Assembly (NCBI RefSeq): GCF_910584465.1
Contig: NZ_CAJUBK010000072.1
Location: forward strand, 1 to 10,182
DNA from: an uncultured Oscillibacter sp.
Lineage (GTDB): Bacteria > Bacillota > Clostridia > Oscillospirales > Oscillospiraceae
DNA length: 10,182 nt
Reading direction: 5' to 3'
Part shown: positions 5,872 through 10,182 of the stretch, in pieces
Numbering within the stretch: position 1 is the stretch's first letter
Layout of the letters: each line of letters begins with the position of its first letter
Made by a program: the position numbers and the translations under genes
The notes under the pieces: generated by a model
The model's input: only the letters and a program-made list of their open reading frames with translations
Told to the model about the DNA's origin: nothing
Database searches by the model: none

Positions 5872-6282
5872 TTACAGGAAGCGCTGCATCCCGTCGGTGG
5901 CGGCGGCGGGGTCGGCGCTGATGGTGACGGTGAACTTGATGTTGTTCCGCTCGCCGAACGCATCCAGCCAGCTGAGGAAGTTCTCGGTCTCCGCGTCCAC
6001 GTCCCGGCCGACGATCTTGCAGAAGTTGTCGATGAACATGTGGGAGATGTCATAGTTGCCCGCGTGCAGGCCGCTGATGAAGCCCTGGAGCAGGTCGTAG
6101 CTGTTGAGCTTGTATTCATGCGCGTCGATGAGGCGGATATGATAATGGATATCGTAGGTCATGTTGCGGTTGGCCTCGATACAGACCACGTTCCCCGGTT
6201 CGTCTTTCGCCGCGTTGTTGATCAATTCGATGAGCTGTTTGGTCTTTCCGGAACCTTTCATGCCCATAATGAGTCTGACCAT
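5872..6282 (-). CDS. Small P-loop NTP-binding protein, uncharacterised
   Basis: A 136-residue soluble protein with a Walker A motif at the extreme N-terminus, GMKGSGKT (7-14), and a Walker-B-like MFIDNF near 82-87. The rest has alternating beta/alpha character and ends in FTVTISADPA near 117-126. No membrane segments or extra domains are visible. It resembles a short conserved clostridial family often loosely labelled ATP-binding or PilT-like; there is no real basis for a motility role, as no pilus genes are near. I do not know its function. Translation starts at ATG 6282, with AGGAG at 6292-6296 nine bases before it. It has its own promoter and terminator, so it is a single-gene unit. Real-gene status is firm from motifs and signals. 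Confidence 0.85.
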   Translation of the reverse strand: MVRLIMGMKGSGKTKQLIELINNAAKDEPGNVVCIEANRNMTYDIHYHIRLIDAHEYKLNSYDLLQGFISGLHAGNYDISHMFIDNFCKIVGRDVDAETENFLSWLDAFGERNNIKFTVTISADPAAATDGMQRFL

Positions 6283-6327
6283 ATTAAAACACTCCTGTCA
6301 TTTTGAAATCGCTTTGGCCTTGTCCTA

Positions 6328-6356
6328 AGGATAACACACTCCGCCGGAAAAAACAA
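6328..6356 (-). promoter_or_regulatory. Promoter of the small P-loop gene
   Basis: Minus-strand TTGTTT (6356-6351) and TATCCT (6333-6328) are 17 bases apart, with TG one base before the -10 box (extended -10). The boxes lie in the only AT-rich stretch between the isomerase-like gene and this gene, giving a leader of about 40 bases. Confidence 0.72.
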
Positions 6357-6382
6357 TCCAAAAAACCAAATTTAGCAATTGT

Positions 6383-7552
6383 TTACACGATCCCCGCCCC
6401 GGCGTACCAGCTCGGGGACACCGCCGCCGGCTCCGCGGGGACCTCGCGGGACCAGTCCCGGCTCCCGGCCCAAAGGCCGGACGGCTCCCCGTCCTCCTCT
6501 GCCGGGCAGGCAAAGGGATCTTTGTCCCCCATCAGCGCCGAGAGGGCCCCGGCGTATTGGAAGAAGTAGAGCAGCTTCCCCAGGGCCCGCGCCTCCCGCC
6601 CGCCCGGCCGGAGGATCAGGTTGGGCACGCCCGCCGCCGTGTGGCCCCGCAGGGCCCCCTCCACGGCCGCTTCCCGGAGGTGGCGGGGGAGCGGGTCCCC
6701 CGCCTCCGGCTCCAGCCGGACCACGGTCTCGAAAAAGCACCGGGGCCCCTCCAGGACGCACCGGTCCAGGGACCGGATCTCCCGGCTGCAGTCCACCGCC
6801 GCGGAGAGCAGGGCCCCGCCCCCCAAGCCCTTCGCCCACTCCAGCAGGGGATGGAGCCGGGGGTCCCAGCCGCACAGCAGCTCCACGGTGAACCCGGCGC
6901 GGCCCAGCTGGCGGCGGACAGCGGCATACCGCCAGGCGGGGTTCTCGAAGGAGGCGGCGGCGCACCGCTGCCGGATCTCGGAGGCCCCCGCCAGGAGCGC
7001 TCCCACGTCCACGCCGCAGGCCGCCAGGAGCAGCAGCCCCTGGGCCGACAGCAGGGCGAACCCGCCGCTATGGCGCGCCCCCGGGTCCCCGCCGTGCAGG
7101 ATGTACCGCTCCGCCTGCGCGCCGTACCGCTCCTCCAGCGCCCGGCGGAGGATGCGGAAGGCCAGGCCCTCCCCGCCCCCGGCGGCGCAGAGGAGGACCT
7201 CCCCATGCGCCGCCAGCTCCAGCGCCCGGCGCAGCTCCTCCGGCGAGGGCAGTCCGCTGAGGAAGCAGATCCGCTCCGTCTCCCCGCCCAGGCATCCCGC
7301 CACGCCCCGGACGCCCTCCCGCAGTCCGCCGTCCTCCACCGCCAGCAGCGTCCGCCCCTGGGCCCGGACGCTCTCCGCCAGCGCGTGGAGGCGGAGCACC
7401 GCCGCGCCCTCCTCCGGCAGGCGGACCCAGTCCAGGCAGGGGCCTCCCCTTTGCAGCCGGTCCTGGGCCCGTTTCAGGCGGGGGCCCAGGGCCGCCTCGT
7501 AGGGCAGGGGCAGGAAACGCTCGATCTCGTACAGCTCAAACAGCTCCGGCAT
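6383..7552 (-). CDS. Degenerate glucose-6-phosphate isomerase-like protein (probable pseudoenzyme)
   Basis: About 389 residues from ATG at 7552; family members are usually near 450. PGI-like blocks in order: LDWVRLP (40-46), IAFR-like LAFRILRRALEERYG (130-144), GGFALLSAQGLLLLAACG (163-180), ENPAWRYAAVRR (203-214), PRLHPLLEWAKGL (231-243), AAVDCSREIRSLD (251-263), FFETVVRL (273-280) and HTAAGVPN with LGKLLYFFQYAGALS (304-338). Key functional residues are gone: the sugar-phosphate loop SGTTTE is AGGGEG, GGRYS is SGGFA, the catalytic Glu of the GESxGK segment is absent, the His of the HSLGQ segment is Arg260, and the terminal DQPGVE..K signature is missing. The frame is intact over its length. 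I infer a conserved non-isomerase descendant. Start is uncertain: ATG 7564 is the alternative; AAAGGA at 7564-7569 favours 7552. Confidence 0.82.
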   Translation of the reverse strand: MPELFELYEIERFLPLPYEAALGPRLKRAQDRLQRGGPCLDWVRLPEEGAAVLRLHALAESVRAQGRTLLAVEDGGLREGVRGVAGCLGGETERICFLSGLPSPEELRRALELAAHGEVLLCAAGGGEGLAFRILRRALEERYGAQAERYILHGGDPGARHSGGFALLSAQGLLLLAACGVDVGALLAGASEIRQRCAAASFENPAWRYAAVRRQLGRAGFTVELLCGWDPRLHPLLEWAKGLGGGALLSAAVDCSREIRSLDRCVLEGPRCFFETVVRLEPEAGDPLPRHLREAAVEGALRGHTAAGVPNLILRPGGREARALGKLLYFFQYAGALSALMGDKDPFACPAEEDGEPSGLWAGSRDWSREVPAEPAAVSPSWYAGAGIV

Positions 7553-7582
7553 GATATGTATCATCCTTTCTCTTCCGTATCG

Positions 7583-7622
7583 AAAAACTCCAGCCCGGCA
7601 GGGAGCCCTGCCAAGCTGGAGT
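7583..7622 (-). terminator. Intrinsic terminator of the carboxypeptidase gene
   Basis: Outer arms ACTCCAGC/GCTGGAGT (7587-7594, 7615-7622) and inner arms GGCAGG/CCTGCC (7597-7602, 7607-7612) stack across a small CC/AA internal loop. On the minus strand the stem runs into TTTTT (7587-7583). It lies 53 bases beyond the carboxypeptidase stop and just before the isomerase-like gene. Confidence 0.85.
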
Positions 7623-7628
7623 ATACCA
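7620..7628 (-). promoter_or_regulatory. Possible extended -10 promoter for the isomerase-like gene
   Basis: Minus-strand TGGTATACT carries a TATACT -10 box (7625-7620) with the extended TG at 7628-7627. No convincing -35 box lies 16-18 bases upstream. The predicted start near 7613 falls inside the terminator stem, so transcripts begun here would lack the outer 5' arm and could escape termination. Confidence 0.5.
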
Positions 7629-7674
7629 CGTCCAAGGCGCAAGATCGGTCGTGAAAGCTCGAATGCCCCGTCCC

Positions 7675-8799
7675 TCACCCTGCCAGGCAGGCCACCCGCA
7701 GCAGCCGCCCCAGCATCTGTCCATAGGTCACCCGGGGCACCTCCTCCCCGGCCAGGAGGGGGATCTGCGCCACGGTCTCCTCCCCGGAGGTGACGCTCAG
7801 CGTCCCCAGCCGGTCCCCCAGGGCCACGGGGGCGGTGACCCGCTCCTCCAGCGTCACGGACTGGCGGAGGTCCCCGGCCTTGGCCTTCTCCAGCAGCAGC
7901 GTGCCCCCCTCGCCGGGCACCGGCTGGACCGTCGCCCGGGCCCCCAGCTCCACCGGGATGGGCGGCAGGGCCTGGTCCGGGACGATCTTCCGCAGGGCGT
8001 AGGAGGCGAAGCCGTAGCTGAGGAGGCCCTGGGCGTCCTCGAACCGCTGGGCGGACGTGGCCCCCTTCATGACGACGGCGATCAGCTCCATGCCGTCCCG
8101 CTCCGCCGTGGCGGAGAGGCAGTAGAGGGCGCTGTCCGTGGAGCCGGTCTTCAGGCCCGTGGCCCCCTCGTAGAACCGGACCAGCCGGTTCGTGTTCACC
8201 AGCTGGGACTCCCCGCCCCGCAGGGTGTCCATCCAGATGGTGGTGTACTGCCGGATATCCGGGTGGTTCAAGATCAGCTCCCGGCTCATCAGCGCGATGT
8301 CATAGGCGGAGGTGACGTGCCCCGCCGCCGGGAGGCCCGTGGCGTTTTTGAAGGCGGTGTCCTTCATCCCCAGCTCCGCCGCCCGCTGGTTCATCCGCTC
8401 CACGAAGGCGTCCTCGCTCCCCGCGATGGTCTCGGCCAGGGCCACGGCGCAGTCGTTGGCGGAGACCACGCAGACGGCCTTCAGCATGTCGCTGACGCTG
8501 AGCTGCTCGTTCTCCTTCAGCCAGATTTGGGACCCGCCCATGGAACAGGCGTGGGCGGAGGCGGTGATCATGGTATCATAGCTGAGCTGGCCGCTGTCGA
8601 TGGCCTCCATGGCCAGCAGCAGCGTCATGACCTTGGTGACGCTGGCCGGCTCCCGCGCCGTGTGTTCGTCCTTGGCGAAAAGGACGGTCCCCGTCTCCTT
8701 CTCCATCAGGATGGCCGACGGCGCGGACACCTCCACGGCCCGGGCGCCGGTGGTCAGCAGCAGCACGGCGCACAGCAGCGCCGCTCCTCCTTTTTTCAT
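7675..8799 (-). CDS. D-alanyl-D-alanine carboxypeptidase (PBP5 family, peptidase S11)
   Basis: This exported serine peptidase trims the terminal D-Ala from peptidoglycan pentapeptides; in sporeformers such enzymes (DacF/DacB type) also tune spore cortex cross-linking. 374 residues. A signal peptide spans about 1-21 (KKGG, then ALLCAVLLLTTG, ARA cleavage). Penicillin-binding motifs are complete: SVTK at 53-56 (catalytic Ser53 and Lys56), SAN at 113-115 and KTG at 217-219. The C-terminal beta domain (about 275-360) is the PBP5 accessory domain. A C-terminal amphipathic tail RLLRVACLAG could help membrane attachment. Minus-strand AGGGGGAT (8811-8804) is the ribosome site before ATG 8799. It has its own terminator and is divergent from galM. 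A specific dac letter cannot be assigned from sequence alone. Confidence 0.95.
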   Translation of the reverse strand: MKKGGAALLCAVLLLTTGARAVEVSAPSAILMEKETGTVLFAKDEHTAREPASVTKVMTLLLAMEAIDSGQLSYDTMITASAHACSMGGSQIWLKENEQLSVSDMLKAVCVVSANDCAVALAETIAGSEDAFVERMNQRAAELGMKDTAFKNATGLPAAGHVTSAYDIALMSRELILNHPDIRQYTTIWMDTLRGGESQLVNTNRLVRFYEGATGLKTGSTDSALYCLSATAERDGMELIAVVMKGATSAQRFEDAQGLLSYGFASYALRKIVPDQALPPIPVELGARATVQPVPGEGGTLLLEKAKAGDLRQSVTLEERVTAPVALGDRLGTLSVTSGEETVAQIPLLAGEEVPRVTYGQMLGRLLRVACLAG

Positions 8800-8834
8800 G
8801 ACGATCCCCCTTTGCTTGTCGCTTGTCTTTCAAG

Positions 8835-8864
8835 CCTATGAGCCTTCGAGGACATTCATGACAA
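8835..8864 (-). promoter_or_regulatory. Candidate weak promoter of the carboxypeptidase gene
   Basis: Minus-strand TTGTCA (8864-8859) is followed after 17-18 bases by TCATAG/CATAGG, a poor -10 box for the vegetative sigma factor. The gene must be transcribed from this 130-base divergent region, and a poor vegetative match leaves room for an alternative (for example sporulation) sigma factor. This assignment is tentative. Confidence 0.3.
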
Positions 8865-8869
8865 ACCCT

Positions 8870-8898
8870 TTGACCTCGCCGGGAAAATGTGCTATGCT
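8870..8898 (+). promoter_or_regulatory. galM promoter (sigma-A, extended -10)
   Basis: TTGACC (8870-8875) and TATGCT (8893-8898) are 17 bases apart, with TG at 8890-8891 making an extended -10. Transcription would start near 8905, about 29 bases before the galM ATG. Confidence 0.85.
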
Positions 8899-8933
8899 GA
8901 TCTCAACATCAAAATAGGAAAGAGGGGATCCCC

Positions 8934-9977
8934 ATGGCTTCCTGCGCCCCCTTCGGCATCATGCCGGACGGAACCACGATCGAACGATACACCTTGACCG
9001 CCGGAGCCCTGTCCTGCGACATCATCACCTTCGGCGGGTCTCTCCAGTCCCTCCGGGTCCCGGACCGGGAGGGCCGGCCCGTGGACGTCCTCCTGGGCTT
9101 CGACACGCTGGAGCCCTACCGGACCCACGGAAAATCCTTCGGCGCCCTGGTGGGCCGCTTCGCCAACCGCATCGGCGGGGCCAGGTTCCCGCTGGACGGG
9201 ACCGTCTATCCCCTGGTCGCCAACGACCACGGCGTCAACCACCTCCACGGCGGCGGCCTGGGCTATAACCGCCGCGTCTGGAAGGCGGGGCCCGCCTCGG
9301 ACAGCGCCCTGACCCTCTCCCTCTTCAGCCCCAACGGCGAGGAGGGCTATCCCGGCGACCTCCTGGTCCAGGTGACCTACACGCTGACGGCGGAGGGCCT
9401 GACCATCGCCTATCAGGCCAAGAGCGACCGGGACACCGTCTGCAACCTGACCAACCACGCCTACTTCAACCTCTCCGGCCACGACAGCGGCCCGGTGCTG
9501 GACCAGACGATCCAGCTCCTGGCGGACCGCTACACCCCCACGGACGCCCGCTCCATCCCCACCGGGGAGCTGGCCCCCGTGGACGGCACCCCCATGGACC
9601 TCCGCCGGCCCACGCCCATCGGCGCCCATATCGACGAGGCGTTCGTCCAGCTGGTCCAGGCCGGCGGCTACGACCACAACTGGATCCCGTCCGGCGAGGC
9701 GGGGAGCCTCCGTCCCATCGCCCGTGCCGCTTCCCCGGCCACCGGCATCTCCATGGAGGTCCTCTCCACCCTGCCCGGCGTCCAGTTCTACACCGGGAAC
9801 TATCTGGCGGGCTGTCCCGCCGGGAAGGGCGGCGCGGCCTATGACAGGCGCTGGGGCTTCTGCCTGGAGACCCAGTCCTTCCCCGATTCCCCCAACCACC
9901 CCAATTTCCCCTCCTGCGTCCTCAGGGCCGGGGAGACCTTCACCAGCACCACGACCTTCCGCTTCACGGCGGAGTGA
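8934..9977 (+). CDS. galM: Aldose 1-epimerase (galactose mutarotase)
   Basis: This cytoplasmic enzyme interconverts the alpha and beta anomers of galactose or glucose, the first step of the Leloir pathway. 347 residues, normal length. Family landmarks: LLGFDTLEPY (53-62), FGALVGRFANRI (69-80), NHLHGG (102-107), catalytic His175 in NLTNHAYFNL, Asp247 in GYDHN, and catalytic base Glu312 in CLETQSFPDSPNHPNFPS. All known catalytic positions are present, so it should be active. AGAGGGG at 8921-8927 lies six bases before ATG 8934. The gene has its own promoter and terminator; no galK, galT or sugar transporter gene adjoins it, so it appears to work in trans with sugar genes elsewhere. No signal peptide is seen. 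Confidence 0.96.
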   Translation: MASCAPFGIMPDGTTIERYTLTAGALSCDIITFGGSLQSLRVPDREGRPVDVLLGFDTLEPYRTHGKSFGALVGRFANRIGGARFPLDGTVYPLVANDHGVNHLHGGGLGYNRRVWKAGPASDSALTLSLFSPNGEEGYPGDLLVQVTYTLTAEGLTIAYQAKSDRDTVCNLTNHAYFNLSGHDSGPVLDQTIQLLADRYTPTDARSIPTGELAPVDGTPMDLRRPTPIGAHIDEAFVQLVQAGGYDHNWIPSGEAGSLRPIARAASPATGISMEVLSTLPGVQFYTGNYLAGCPAGKGGAAYDRRWGFCLETQSFPDSPNHPNFPSCVLRAGETFTSTTTFRFTAE

Positions 9978-9991
9978 GCATGGCGAAAAAC

Positions 9992-10018
9992 AGGACCGGC
10001 CCTCTCGGGCCGGTCCTT
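9992..10018 (+). terminator. Intrinsic terminator after galM, probably bidirectional
   Basis: Perfect 11-base arms AGGACCGGCCC and GGGCCGGTCCT (9992-10002, 10007-10017) enclose TCTC, 15 bases after the galM stop. The plus-strand T-run is interrupted (TTAGTTTG). On the minus strand the stem is followed by GTTTTTC, the better terminator, suggesting it also serves a converging gene beyond the window. Confidence 0.8.
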
Positions 10019-10069
10019 AGTTTGTCAAAAAAGCAGCGGGGGCTCCTTCAACGGGAAGGGAGGGTGTGT

Positions 10070-10096
10070 GCGGGAGACCCGGGAGGGGTCTCCTGC
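10070..10096. repeat. Hairpin 1 of the right-edge hairpin array
   Basis: Eleven-base arms (10070-10080 and 10086-10096) with one G/T wobble enclose a GGGAG loop. It is preceded by a G-run-rich stretch and has no T-run. It lies in the non-coding tail 9978-10182, which holds no gene I can support. Confidence 0.65.
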
Positions 10097-10108
10097 ACCA
10101 TTCAAATC

Positions 10109-10148
10109 GCAAGTTTTCAGGACTTTTTTAAAAGTCCTGAAAACTTGC
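10109..10148. repeat. Hairpin 2: perfect 19-base-pair palindrome
   Basis: Perfect 19-base arms (10109-10127 and 10130-10148) beginning GCAAGTTTTCAGGAC surround only two T bases. The sequence is far more AT-rich than the flanking genes. Such a long perfect palindrome followed directly by another is typical of an intergenic repeat family or a small non-autonomous mobile element rather than a lone terminator. Confidence 0.8.
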
Positions 10149-10182
10149 CCAGGCTGTCGAAAAGACGTTTTCGACAGCCTGG
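10149..10182. repeat. Hairpin 3: perfect 15-base-pair palindrome at the window edge
   Basis: Perfect 15-base arms CCAGGCTGTCGAAAA and its complement (10149-10163, 10168-10182) enclose GACG. It abuts hairpin 2 with no intervening base and ends on the last base of the window, so further copies or a mobile-element end may lie beyond. Confidence 0.8.

Noticed and set aside
6557..7654. 365-codon plus-strand open frame opposite the isomerase-like gene
   Set aside because: Pro/Gln/Arg-rich shadow translation without motifs; the minus strand has PGI-like blocks in order.
7651..8841. 396-codon plus-strand open frame opposite the carboxypeptidase gene
   Set aside because: Antisense shadow; the minus strand has all three penicillin-binding motifs and a signal peptide.
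8892..9899. 335-codon minus-strand open frame opposite galM
   Set aside because: Antisense shadow of a complete aldose 1-epimerase with catalytic His and Glu.
10053..10074. Four GGG runs, a possible G-quadruplex
   Set aside because: The pattern fits the loose rule, but in DNA this GC-rich such runs occur by chance; no supporting context apart from the nearby hairpins.
10109..10182. CRISPR-like repeat pair
   Set aside because: The hairpins differ from each other in sequence and abut with no spacer; there is no direct repeat and no cas gene.

Overview
The window looks like chromosomal DNA of a GC-rich, low-motility-type Firmicute, most likely a Clostridia/Oscillospiraceae relative (Flavonifractor, Intestinimonas or Oscillibacter type). 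The grounds are the strong AAGGAGG-type ribosome binding sites, sigma-A promoters with 17-base spacers, an S-layer-homology (SLH) protein, an ATP-type PEP carboxykinase of the clostridial variety, a TetR with the clostridial N-terminal signature and a penicillin-binding-protein-5-like carboxypeptidase. This placement is inference from protein and signal style; no marker gene is present. No tRNA, rRNA, insertion sequence or CRISPR array is visible.

Layout. Positions 1-1434 (minus) hold most of pckA, cut by the window edge. Divergent from it, 1683-2357 (plus) is a TetR-family repressor whose own promoter and palindromic operator are clear; it is followed by a terminator, a perfect 23-base palindrome and an MFS efflux pump (2446-3687). 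This is a compact repressor/efflux module. A convergent MerR/AdhR-like regulator (3701-4087, minus) has a textbook MerR promoter with a 19-base spacer. Back to back with it is an exported protein with three SLH domains and a GH18-like barrel that has lost its catalytic acids (4255-5745, plus). Next come two hairpins, one of them the terminator of a small P-loop protein (5872-6282, minus). Then follow a degenerate glucose-6-phosphate-isomerase-like protein (6383-7552, minus), a D-Ala-D-Ala carboxypeptidase (7675-8799, minus) and a divergent aldose 1-epimerase, galM (8934-9977, plus). The last 200 bases hold a terminator and a tight series of three near-perfect hairpins.

How the genes relate. 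Nearly every gene has its own promoter and most have their own terminator, so this is a run of single-gene units rather than an operon. Themes are central carbon metabolism (pckA, galM), the envelope (SLH protein, carboxypeptidase) and small-molecule stress or efflux (TetR/MFS, MerR). 

Most notable: two apparent pseudoenzymes (the isomerase-like protein and the GH18-like SLH protein); a TetR gene whose conserved start position reads ACG instead of ATG; a promoter that seems to sit inside the previous gene's terminator; and the hairpin array at the right edge. I see no clear multi-gene novel system, such as a defence island or biosynthetic cluster.
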